From JACPXH01 sp964409225 (GTDB taxonomy: Bacteria; Patescibacteriota; Minisyncoccia; JACPXH01), in NCBI GenBank assembly GCA_964409225.1, contig CAYPCM010000025.1, positions 1 through 9,443 of the forward strand: a stretch of 9,443 bases of DNA. Direction: 5' to 3'. Numbering within the stretch: the first letter of the stretch is position 1; each line of letters opens with the position of its first letter. Both the position numbers and the translations under genes were made by a program. Positions 1 to 7,345 of this stretch are shown here, in pieces. Below the pieces are notes generated by a model. It did not search any database and was not told where the DNA came from. It saw only the letters and a list, made by a program, of their open reading frames with translations.

Positions 1-50
1 AGCGAGGAGAGCGAGGCCGAGCGAGAGTGCGCGAGCCACGCTGGGGCGAG
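1..50 (+). repeat. AGCGAG short direct repeats, about 10-base spacing
   Basis: GCGAG occurs at positions 2, 11, 21, 31 and 46, and the first three copies are full AGCGAG. The steps are 9, 10, 10 and 15 bases. On the minus strand the same bases read as CTC, GCT and TCG codons (Leu, Ala, Ser), so the repeat could be a by-product of a hydrophobic coding segment rather than a DNA element. The array may continue beyond the window. Confidence 0.4.
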
Positions 51-79
51 CGACACGTCCGGACGAGGCAGCACCCGAG

Positions 80-91
80 CCGAATAGTTCA
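80..91 (-). promoter_or_regulatory. Copy of shared intergenic element TGAACTATTCGG
   Basis: On the minus strand this reads TGAACTATTCGG. It matches the sequence at the rpoB transcription start (TGAACTAGTCGG, 7310-7299) at 11 of 12 positions, and TGAACTAGTC upstream of rodA at 9 of 10. All copies have the same orientation relative to transcription. No convincing -10 or -35 box flanks this copy. A role as an operator is inference. Confidence 0.25.
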
Positions 92-210
92 CAATGTGCG
101 TAACCCAACCTTGGCCAAGCCGACTGCGCCCGCGCGACACGACTGCGGCGACCACCGGAGTGTCGACGACCAACCGAAAGTCAAATGAGCGCGTTGCAAA
201 AAACCAAAAC

Positions 211-3200
211 TCACGCTGCCACCTTCACGCGCCTCGGCGCCGGAACGTCTTGGGTGGACGCACCCGCTGCCCGACTAGGCCGGAAACCCGTACCAGCGGG
301 AATAAGTCGGCCAATAATGACATTCTCTTTCAAGCCCCTAAGTTGATCCTCACGGCCCTCGAGCGCTGCGGTGATGAGCACGCGGGCGGTTTCTTGGAAA
401 GACGCCGCCGAAAGGAAACTGTCGGTCGTGAGTGAGACCTTGGTGATGCCGAGCAACACCGGAGTTGCGGTGGCGAGAACGCCGCCTTTTGCGCGTGCTT
501 CATCGTTCTCAAGGTCAAATCGAAGCTTTTCCACGATTTCACCGGAGGTAAGATTCGTATCGCCAGAATCCTGCACTCGGACCCTAGAAAACATCTGCCG
601 CACGATAATTTCAATATGTTTATCGTTAATAGCAGCGCCTTCGGTCGTATAAATACGCTGCACCTCTTTGATGATGTATCGCTGCACCGTCGCCACTCCC
701 GAAACCCTCATGAGATCTTTTAGGTCCACATGACCTTCGCACAGCGCCGTGCCCGGCCCCACCAGATCGCCCTGGCTGACCCAGGCCTGCGTGCGCACAG
801 GCAACAGGTACGCCTGCGAACCGTGTTCACCTTTTACGGTCACCACTTTCTGGTTGCCTCGATCGCTTATTTCTTCCACAGTGCCGTCAAAATCGGCCAC
901 TACCGCTTTGCCCCGAGGCGGACGCACCTCAAAAATCTCTTCCACCCGCGGCAGGCCTTGGGTTATATCGCCACCGCCGGCAACGCCGCCCACGTGGAAG
1001 GTGCGCATGGTGAGTTGCGTGCCCGGCTCACCAATCGCTTGAGCCGCAACGATGCCAACCGCCTCCCCAATCTGCACAAGTTCATTGTGACCAAGATCAT
1101 AGCCATAACAAAGTTGGCACAGTCCGTGGCGCGTCCGGCACGAGATGGGCGAACGCACCCGCACGCTCGACACCTTAGCTTCATCCATATTTTTGGCGGT
1201 AAGACGCGAAATGAGTTCGCCCGACTTAACCAACGCCTCACTCGACACCGGATGCATCACGTCCTCAAGCACCGCCCGACCAAAGAGTCGCGCAAAAAAC
1301 GACTGGCCGACTTCGTCGGAGTCCACGCGGGCAAGTTCTATGCCCTCGCGATCTCCGCAATCCACCTCGCGGATAACAACATCCTGCGCTACATCCACGA
1401 GCCGACGCGTCAAGTAACCGGCGGTGGCGGTTCGAAGGGCTGTATCAGCCGAGCCCTTACGCGCCCCGTGTGTAGAGATAAAGTACTCAAGCACGTTAAA
1501 ACCCTCTTTGAATGAAGCAAGTACCGGCACCTCGATTTCTTGACCAGCAGGATTTGCCACAATCCCCTTCATGCCCATCATCTGTACTGGTTGCGCCCAG
1601 GAGCCGCGCGCACCTGAATCAATGATCGAAAAAACCGACCCGTTCGGATCAATTGACTGCGGCACGAGCTTGGCCAAATGCGTTTTCAGGCGGTGCCACA
1701 CTTCAAGGGAAAGTGACCGCCGCTCTTCGTCGGTGAGAAGCCCGCGCTGGTATTGCTCGGTCACCGTCTTTACCTCTGCTTGAGCCCACTCAACCAGGTT
1801 CGGCTTTTCGACCGGAACCGCAAGATCGTCCATGCCCCACGAAACACCAGAATTAGTCGCGTGAGTAAAGCCAAGTTTTTTTATCTCATCAAAAATGGAC
1901 TCTGATTTTTCGGCGCCATAGCGTTCAATGATATCTGCGGCCAGTGCGGACAGGGCCCTTCTGGACATTTCGCGGTTGACGAACGGAAAGAATGGCGGGA
2001 GCACCTCGTTGAATATAAGCCGGCCCACCGACGTCTCTACGGTCTGGTAGCGGTGCTTGGAAGCAGGCTCATTTTTCTTGGTCCTGCCCCCTTTCGCCGA
2101 CGGCTCAAGAGTGGCGTCGCTTGGACCGATCCAAGTTGAAGGCAAACGCACTTTTATCCCCGCTTTTATGTCCACCGCGTCAAACGCGTGCGCGAGCATC
2201 GCTTCTTCGGGGCTAGCGAACACTCCGCCCTCACCCTTCGCGCCTGCCCGCAGTTTTGTCAGCCAATAACAGCCAAGAACTATGTCCTGGGTGGGAACGG
2301 TAATCGGTTCACCAGTAGCGGGCTTAAGCAGATTCCGGCTTGAAAGCATGAGTTCCCTAGCTTCTCGTTGCGCTTCGTCGGTCAAAGGCACGTGCACTGC
2401 CATCTGATCTCCGTCGAAGTCGGCATTATAGGCAGAGCACACCATCGGGTGCACGCGGATAGCCAAACCCTCGATGAGCACCGGCTTGAAGGCCTGAATG
2501 CCCAAGCGGTGAAGGGTAGGGGCGCGATTCAGCAAAACGTACCGATCCCGAATCACTTCTTCCAGAATCGCCCAGACCACGTCCGGCGCGTCTTCAATGA
2601 GACGCCCGGCGCCGCGAATGTTATGCGCGATTTCGCGCTTAACCAGTTCGCGGATTACGAAGGGCTTAAACAATTCTAGCGCCATTTTTTTAGGCAGCCC
2701 GCACTGATGGAGTTTAAGCTCTGGGCCAACTACAATCACCGACCGGCCGGAATAGTCAACGCGTTTACCGAGCAGATTCTGCCGGAACCGACCCTGCTTT
2801 CCTCGCAGCATATCGGCCAGAGACCTAAGCGGTCTTTTCTGCCCAACTGTGGCCGCTACCGGACCTTGGCCGCGCCGGGCAGAGTTGTCTATCAGCGCAT
2901 CCACCGCCTCTTGGAGCATGCGCTTTTCATTGCGCTGGATGACCTCGGGCGCTTTAAGCTCCACCAAACGTTTCAAGCGGTTGTTCCGGTTGATTACGCG
3001 ACGGTACAGATCGTTCAAGTCGGAGGTGGCATACCTGCCGCCATCAAGCTGAACCATGGGCCGGAGATCCGGGGGCATGACGGGTAAAACGGTCAAAAAC
3101 ATCCATTCTGGACGCACTCCTGACCGAACCATGCCGCGAATGACTTTGAGACGCTTAACCGCCTTTTTCCGCTGCACCTGCGATGAAGCATTCGTCTCCG

Positions 3201-3918
3201 CTTCAAGCGCCTTGACCAACTCATGAAGATTAACCCCCTCCAGCAAATTCCTTATTGATTCGGCACCGGTGCCTGCTTCAAAGATTTCGCCGTATTTAAG
3301 CGCCATGGACTGATAGTCGGCTTCGCTCAAAATTTGATTGCGGGCCAGCGTCTTTAGGTCCTCACGGGCTTTGTCGCGCGCTTTTTTGAGCGCCTCTTTG
3401 CGCGCAGAATCTGTTTCTGCCTTAGAGCGACTCTTGAACTCGCGTTCAACCTCGTCTAGCGCTCGGCTGCGCGCCTCTTCGTCTACGTGAGTGACAATAT
3501 AGCCGGCAAAATAAATCACCTTCTCGAGATCAGGCAATGTCAAATCCAACACCAGCCCAATGCGACTCGGCACGCCTCGCAAAAACCAAACGTGTGAGAC
3601 CGGCGTGGCGAGCTTAATGTGCCCCATCCACTCTCGGCGCACGATAGCGCGCGTCACTTCCACGCCGCACTTGTCGCACACCACGCCCTTGTAGCGAATG
3701 CGGCGGTATTTCCCGCAATAGCACTCCCAATCTTTTGACGGTCCGAAGATCCGCTCGTCGAACAGCCCCTCCTTCTCGTATCTCTGGGTGCGGTAGTTGA
3801 TGGTTTCGGGTTTTGTCACTTCGCCATGCGACCAAGTCAAAATCTCCTCCGGTGCGGCCAGACGCAGACGGATGGAGGTGAAATCGGAAAGTCGCGGCAG
3901 GGCAGGATCGGCAAACAT
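211..3918 (-). CDS. rpoC: DNA-directed RNA polymerase subunit beta'
   Basis: This is the beta' subunit (1235 residues), which carries the catalytic magnesium site of RNA polymerase and forms the clamp and much of the DNA channel. Visible in order: zinc site 1 with C66, C68, C81 and C84; a charged, probably coiled-coil insertion at about 145-195; the lid/rudder region; the catalytic NADFDGDQM with D500, D502 and D504; the bridge helix at about 805-840; zinc site 2 with C854, C927, C934 and C937; and the trigger loop with LTMRTFH at 969-975. It is shorter than the 1407-residue E. coli subunit because the large trigger-loop insertion (SI3) is absent. The frame stays open upstream to 4056, but I chose the ATG at 3918: it lies 7 bases after the rpoB stop and leaves a normal short lead before the conserved DFTSIRL. 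There is no Shine-Dalgarno site at the usual distance (an AAGGAAG lies over 20 bases upstream), so translational coupling to rpoB is likely. The stop is TGA. Confidence 0.98.
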   Translation of the reverse strand: MFADPALPRLSDFTSIRLRLAAPEEILTWSHGEVTKPETINYRTQRYEKEGLFDERIFGPSKDWECYCGKYRRIRYKGVVCDKCGVEVTRAIVRREWMGHIKLATPVSHVWFLRGVPSRIGLVLDLTLPDLEKVIYFAGYIVTHVDEEARSRALDEVEREFKSRSKAETDSARKEALKKARDKAREDLKTLARNQILSEADYQSMALKYGEIFEAGTGAESIRNLLEGVNLHELVKALEAETNASSQVQRKKAVKRLKVIRGMVRSGVRPEWMFLTVLPVMPPDLRPMVQLDGGRYATSDLNDLYRRVINRNNRLKRLVELKAPEVIQRNEKRMLQEAVDALIDNSARRGQGPVAATVGQKRPLRSLADMLRGKQGRFRQNLLGKRVDYSGRSVIVVGPELKLHQCGLPKKMALELFKPFVIRELVKREIAHNIRGAGRLIEDAPDVVWAILEEVIRDRYVLLNRAPTLHRLGIQAFKPVLIEGLAIRVHPMVCSAYNADFDGDQMAVHVPLTDEAQREARELMLSSRNLLKPATGEPITVPTQDIVLGCYWLTKLRAGAKGEGGVFASPEEAMLAHAFDAVDIKAGIKVRLPSTWIGPSDATLEPSAKGGRTKKNEPASKHRYQTVETSVGRLIFNEVLPPFFPFVNREMSRRALSALAADIIERYGAEKSESIFDEIKKLGFTHATNSGVSWGMDDLAVPVEKPNLVEWAQAEVKTVTEQYQRGLLTDEERRSLSLEVWHRLKTHLAKLVPQSIDPNGSVFSIIDSGARGSWAQPVQMMGMKGIVANPAGQEIEVPVLASFKEGFNVLEYFISTHGARKGSADTALRTATAGYLTRRLVDVAQDVVIREVDCGDREGIELARVDSDEVGQSFFARLFGRAVLEDVMHPVSSEALVKSGELISRLTAKNMDEAKVSSVRVRSPISCRTRHGLCQLCYGYDLGHNELVQIGEAVGIVAAQAIGEPGTQLTMRTFHVGGVAGGGDITQGLPRVEEIFEVRPPRGKAVVADFDGTVEEISDRGNQKVVTVKGEHGSQAYLLPVRTQAWVSQGDLVGPGTALCEGHVDLKDLMRVSGVATVQRYIIKEVQRIYTTEGAAINDKHIEIIVRQMFSRVRVQDSGDTNLTSGEIVEKLRFDLENDEARAKGGVLATATPVLLGITKVSLTTDSFLSAASFQETARVLITAALEGREDQLRGLKENVIIGRLIPAGTGFRPSRAAGASTQDVPAPRRVKVAA

Positions 3919-3925
3919 AGGCGCG

Positions 3926-6900
3926 TTATTCGCTTGACTCTTCCTTAGATGGCTCAACCGCCTGGCCTCGAAGCTCGACCGAAAGCCCCAAGGACTTGAG
4001 TTCCGACATAAGCACGTGGAAAGACGCCGGGATGTTAGGGCTTTTGATGCGCTCATCGCGAATTATGGCGTCGTATGCGGCGGAGCGTCCCAGTACGTCG
4101 TCGGATTTGATAGTGATCATCTCCTGAAGCGTGTACGCCGCACCGTAACCCTCCAGGGCCCAAACCTCCATCTCACCAAACCTCTGGCCGCCGAATTGGG
4201 CTTTGCCGCCTAAGGGCTGTTGGGTAATAAGGGAATAAGGGCCGATAGAGCGCATGTGAATTTTGTCTTCGACGAGGTGGATCAGTTTCATGATGTAGAT
4301 TTGTCCGACTGTAACTTCTTGATGAAATGACTCGCCGGTGCGGCCGTCGTACAAAACCACCTTGCCGGACTCGGGTAGTCGGGCCTCGCGCAACTCTGCC
4401 TTGATGTCGGCTTCTGTCGCTCCGGCGAGAGAGGGCGTGATGGCGCGATAGCCCAGCTTGTCAGCGGCCCAACCCAAATGCGTCTCCAGGATCTGACCAA
4501 TATTCATGCGGCTCGCCACACCCAGAGGATTCAAAATTATGTCCACGGGCGTGCCATCGGCTAGATACGGCATGTCCTCAGCCGGTAAAATCTTAGAAAT
4601 CACGCCCTTGTTGCCGTGTCTGCCCGCTAATTTATCGCCAGCCGAAACTGGCCGGAGCTGCGCCACTTCCACTTGAATGGTCTTGATAACTCCAGACGGC
4701 AGACGATCACCTTGGTCTCGAGAAAAAACCCTTATGCCGACCACGCGACCCTTCTTGCCATGAGGCAATTTGAGCGAAGAATCCTTCACGTCCCGCGCCT
4801 TCTCGCCAAAAATTGCGCGCAGCAACCGTTCTTCCGGCGTAAGGTCGGCCTCGCCTTTGGGAGAAATCTTGCCGACAAGAATATTGGTCTCGTTCACTTC
4901 AGCCCCAATCCTAACAACTCCGTCTTCGTCAAGATCTTTAAGTTTGTCCTCGCCCACATTCGGGATGTCGCGCGTGGTCACTTCGGGTCCAAGCTTGGTT
5001 TCGCGCACGTCGATGGAATAATCCTCGATATGAATCGAGGTGAAGCGATCGTCGCGCACCAGGCGCTGAGAAATTATTATGGCGTCCTCGAAGTTCGCCC
5101 CGCCCCACGACAGAAACGCCACCAGTATATTCTGCCCAAGCGCAAGCGCCCCATTCTGGGTGCTCGCGCCGTCAGCCAACACGTCGCCGCGTTTTACTTT
5201 TTGCCCTTTGTGCACGACCGGCTTTTGAGTGATCGCGGTAAAGTCATTAGAGCGCAGAAATGTAAGCAGTGAGTATGTCTCATCGCGCTTTGCACCCGCG
5301 CCAACTGGCCTCACCACAATACTGCTCGCATCAACCGAAACCACTTCGCCATCCTCCCCCGTCAAAATAACCTGACCAGAATCCTGGGCCGCGCGCTCTT
5401 CCATGCCGGTGCCGACAAGCGGGGCTTGAGGCCGCACGCACGAAACCGCTTGGCGCTGCATGTTAGAGCCCATAAGCGCCCGATTCGCATCGTCATGCCC
5501 AAGGAAGGGAATGAGAGCGGTAGCAACGCTGATTATCTGCTGCGGGGAAACACCGATGAGCTCAACCTTTACCCGGTCAACGATACCCGGTTCACCTCTC
5601 AAGCGCACTTCAACCCGTTCGGGGATGATACGCCGGTTTTCATCAAGCGGAACGCCAGCGTGGGCGATGACGCGACCGCGCTCTTCCCAGGCGTCCAAAT
5701 ACACCACTTCATCCAGGACACGTCCGTTTGCTACTTTAACATACGGCGTTTCGATAAAACCGAAGGCATTGATCCGGGCGTAGATGGCGAGCTGTCCGAC
5801 CAAGCCGATATTAGGTCCCTCAGGTGTTTGAATCGGACAGATGCGTCCGTAGTGTGAAGGATGGACGTCACGTACTTCAAACCCCGCCCGCTCGCGCGTG
5901 AGCCCCCCTGGTCCCATGGCTGACAAACGTCTTTTGTGCTCGAGTTCGGAAAGCGGATTTATCTGGTTCATGAACTGCGCGAGTTGCCCGGACGTAAAAA
6001 ACTCTTTGATGGCCGCCATGAGGGGACGGGCATTGATAAGCTGGGCCGGCGTCAACGTGTAAATATCAAGTGTTGACATACGGTCCTTCACTATTCGCTC
6101 GAGTCGCGTCAAGCCCACGCGCAAGCGGTTCTGCAGAAGCTCTCCGAAGATGCGGATACGCCTATTTCCCAAGTGGTCGATGTCGTCTGGTTCGGCCAGC
6201 GGGTTATTATTCAAATTAATGATTTCGCGAATGATGCCCACCACGTCGTCCAGGGAGAGCACCCGTTCGCCGACCTCGCGCGGCTCTGCCCGGCCTAAAC
6301 GCTGATTCATTTTGTACCGTCCTACGCGCGCCAGGTCATAACGTTCAAAACTAAACATCGAGTCGATGAGTTGGCGGGCGTTGTCGACCGTGGCCAGATC
6401 GCCCGGCCGAACGCGTTTATATATCTCGATAAGGCCTTCGCCGCGATCGCGCGAGGTGTCTTTCGCCAACGTGGCCTCGATATGCCTAGTCCCCCACAGC
6501 GAACCAGTATCCACGTCCACAAACTTGGCTAAAATTTCTTCGTTTTTCTCAAGCCCCAACGCTCTAAGCAACGCGGTAACAGGCGCCTTGCGCTTTCGAT
6601 CAATTTTTACGCTGATAACGCCGTCGTAATCGGTTTCAAGCTCCAGCCAGGCGCCGCGATTAGGGATAATTTTCGCGCCAAAAAGTTTGCGGCTGCGCCA
6701 AAAGTTCATAGTAAAAAATACGCCCGGCGACCGGATAAGTTGCGAAACAACCACGCGCTCAACACCATTCACTATGAATGTTCCCCGGTTGGTCATGAGC
6801 GGAAAATCGCCCAGGAATATTTCCTGCTCTTTCACCTCGCCGGTGCGCTTGTTGGTGAGCCGGGCCTTCACCCGCAGGGGCGCTTCAAGCGTCATGCCAC

Positions 6901-7189
6901 GCTCACGGGCTTTCGACTCGTCGTACTTGGGCTCATCCAGATAGTGATCCAAGAACGAAAGCTCCAAGTCCTTGCCGGCGTAGTCCAGTATCGGCGACAC
7001 CTCACTAAACAACTCGCGCAAACCATCAGAAATGAACCAGCGGTACGAGTCCAACTGAACCTCGATGAGGTTTGGAATGGCTAAATACGTGCGCTCGTGG
7101 GGAGAAAATGTTTTGGTGGTCGAGTGCGTAGGCGTGCGGCCGGTTGAGATATAAACGCTGACCCGATCCAGCGGACAGATTAAAAACAA
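3926..7189 (-). CDS. rpoB: DNA-directed RNA polymerase subunit beta
   Basis: This is the beta subunit (1087 residues as called), partner of RpoC in the RNA polymerase core. Visible in order: the conserved IPNLIEVQLDSY start of the fold (38-49); protrusion and lobe with GTFIVNGVERVVVSQL (136-151); the rifampicin region (402-425); GFEVRDVHPSHYGR and TPEGPNIGL (436-463); E701/D702 near the active site; lysines K853 and K861 in DKLAGRHGNKG; and the C-terminal GGKAQFGGQRFGEMEVWALE (994-1013). It is compact against E. coli (1342 residues), as the large SI1 and SI2 insertions are missing. The only ATG, GTG or TTG between the upstream stop and the conserved fold is the TTG at 7189. This adds an odd hydrophobic head (MFLICPL...) of about 15-20 residues over what I expect, so the true start is uncertain. 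The gene ends in TAA, 7 bases before rpoC. N408, I410 and M425 depart from the E. coli rifampicin-pocket sequence. Confidence 0.98.
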   Translation of the reverse strand: MFLICPLDRVSVYISTGRTPTHSTTKTFSPHERTYLAIPNLIEVQLDSYRWFISDGLRELFSEVSPILDYAGKDLELSFLDHYLDEPKYDESKARERGMTLEAPLRVKARLTNKRTGEVKEQEIFLGDFPLMTNRGTFIVNGVERVVVSQLIRSPGVFFTMNFWRSRKLFGAKIIPNRGAWLELETDYDGVISVKIDRKRKAPVTALLRALGLEKNEEILAKFVDVDTGSLWGTRHIEATLAKDTSRDRGEGLIEIYKRVRPGDLATVDNARQLIDSMFSFERYDLARVGRYKMNQRLGRAEPREVGERVLSLDDVVGIIREIINLNNNPLAEPDDIDHLGNRRIRIFGELLQNRLRVGLTRLERIVKDRMSTLDIYTLTPAQLINARPLMAAIKEFFTSGQLAQFMNQINPLSELEHKRRLSAMGPGGLTRERAGFEVRDVHPSHYGRICPIQTPEGPNIGLVGQLAIYARINAFGFIETPYVKVANGRVLDEVVYLDAWEERGRVIAHAGVPLDENRRIIPERVEVRLRGEPGIVDRVKVELIGVSPQQIISVATALIPFLGHDDANRALMGSNMQRQAVSCVRPQAPLVGTGMEERAAQDSGQVILTGEDGEVVSVDASSIVVRPVGAGAKRDETYSLLTFLRSNDFTAITQKPVVHKGQKVKRGDVLADGASTQNGALALGQNILVAFLSWGGANFEDAIIISQRLVRDDRFTSIHIEDYSIDVRETKLGPEVTTRDIPNVGEDKLKDLDEDGVVRIGAEVNETNILVGKISPKGEADLTPEERLLRAIFGEKARDVKDSSLKLPHGKKGRVVGIRVFSRDQGDRLPSGVIKTIQVEVAQLRPVSAGDKLAGRHGNKGVISKILPAEDMPYLADGTPVDIILNPLGVASRMNIGQILETHLGWAADKLGYRAITPSLAGATEADIKAELREARLPESGKVVLYDGRTGESFHQEVTVGQIYIMKLIHLVEDKIHMRSIGPYSLITQQPLGGKAQFGGQRFGEMEVWALEGYGAAYTLQEMITIKSDDVLGRSAAYDAIIRDERIKSPNIPASFHVLMSELKSLGLSVELRGQAVEPSKEESSE

Positions 7190-7194
7190 GACAA

Positions 7195-7207
7195 CCTGAA
7201 AATCAGG
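7195..7207 (-). promoter_or_regulatory. rpoB: Small hairpin next to the rpoB start
   Basis: On the minus strand CCTGA-TTT-TCAGG forms a 5-bp stem with a 3-base loop, extendable by two G-T pairs. Its 3' arm holds the only purine-rich bases (CAGG) that could act as a weak ribosome-binding site. The T-rich stretch GTCTTGTTTTT follows at once and overlaps the first rpoB codons. This could mask the start or act as a weak attenuator. The structure is visible, but any function is inference. Confidence 0.3.
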
Positions 7208-7282
7208 CCCTAAAGGATGTGCCGGTTGAAATTTATAAACGGTATGCCAAGGTGGAAATCTGGATCTTACGCTCTTGGCTTG

Positions 7283-7301
7283 CGAGCCGGTTTTCGGCCC
7301 G
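7283..7301 (-). promoter_or_regulatory. Hairpin at the 5' end of the rpoBC transcript
   Basis: On the minus strand CGGGCCG (7301-7295) pairs with CGGCTCG (7289-7283) around an AAAAC loop, giving 7 pairs of which one is G-T. It begins about 3 bases after the predicted transcription start. Hairpins placed this close to a 5' end are known to slow mRNA decay in bacteria; that role here is inference. Confidence 0.4.
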
Positions 7302-7310
7302 ACTAGTTCA
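7299..7310 (-). promoter_or_regulatory. Copy of shared intergenic element TGAACTAGTCGG at the rpoB start site
   Basis: The element follows the TATACT box directly and covers the predicted transcription start, with the palindromic core ACTAGT. TGAACTAGTC is repeated exactly upstream of rodA (8549-8540), and TGAACTATTCGG lies downstream of rpoC (91-80). A repressor bound here would block initiation, but nothing in the window identifies such a protein. Confidence 0.35.
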
Positions 7311-7338
7311 AGTATAGTGAGCGCAAAATGTTTGTCAA
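7311..7338 (-). promoter_or_regulatory. Housekeeping-sigma promoter for rpoBC
   Basis: The minus strand shows a perfect -35 box TTGACA (7338-7333), a 16-base spacer, and a -10 box TATACT (7316-7311) with 5 of 6 consensus bases. Transcription should start near 7304, leaving a leader of about 115 bases before the rpoB TTG. The -35 box begins 7 bases after the rodA stop codon and no terminator lies between, so the promoter adds to any read-through from rodA. It is the strongest promoter match I found in the window. Confidence 0.75.
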
Positions 7339-7345
7339 GGGGGTT

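Larger units (their letters stand above)
1..210. other. Non-coding or unassigned left edge, downstream of rpoC
   Basis: No gene can be assigned here. By direct count 59 of the first 80 bases are G or C, falling to 11 of 30 just after the rpoC stop. Several frames stay open on both strands simply because the edge is so poor in A and T. The most gene-like candidate is a GTG on the minus strand at 39-37, followed by 12 codons reading ARALSLGLALLA up to the edge, which resembles the start of a signal peptide or membrane segment. No Shine-Dalgarno site precedes it. A T6 run on the minus strand (203-198) follows the rpoC stop, but no stable stem precedes it, so I do not call a terminator. Confidence 0.5.

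Noticed and set aside
1..173. Minus-strand frame from a TTG at 173 to the window edge
   Set aside because: It is open, but the region is so GC-rich that stops are scarce in several frames; the translated residues match nothing I recognise and no ribosome-binding site precedes the TTG.
178..230. Intrinsic terminator after rpoC
   Set aside because: A T6 run (203-198, minus strand) is present, but no GC-rich stem sits directly before it. The nearest small stem (GCGC-CGAG-GCGC, about 25 bases earlier) is too weak and too far.
94..435. 113-codon plus-strand frame crossing the rpoC 3' end
   Set aside because: It runs opposite rpoC in mirror register for most of its length and its product is low-complexity basic sequence with no recognisable family.
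730..1515. 261-codon open frame on the plus strand inside rpoC
   Set aside because: It lies codon-for-codon opposite rpoC (same codon register), where a frame stays open whenever the sense gene avoids TTA, CTA and TCA codons. It overlaps the bridge helix and trigger loop of a certain gene and shows no recognisable protein.
3919..4056. Upstream extension of the rpoC frame by 46 codons
   Set aside because: It overlaps the rpoB C-terminus, its residues resemble no RpoC N-terminus, and the ATG at 3918 fits the family length.
4673..5857. Plus-strand open frames of 199 and 143 codons (4673-5272 and 5426-5857) inside rpoB
   Set aside because: Both are in the same mirror register opposite rpoB, so the same codon-avoidance effect explains them.
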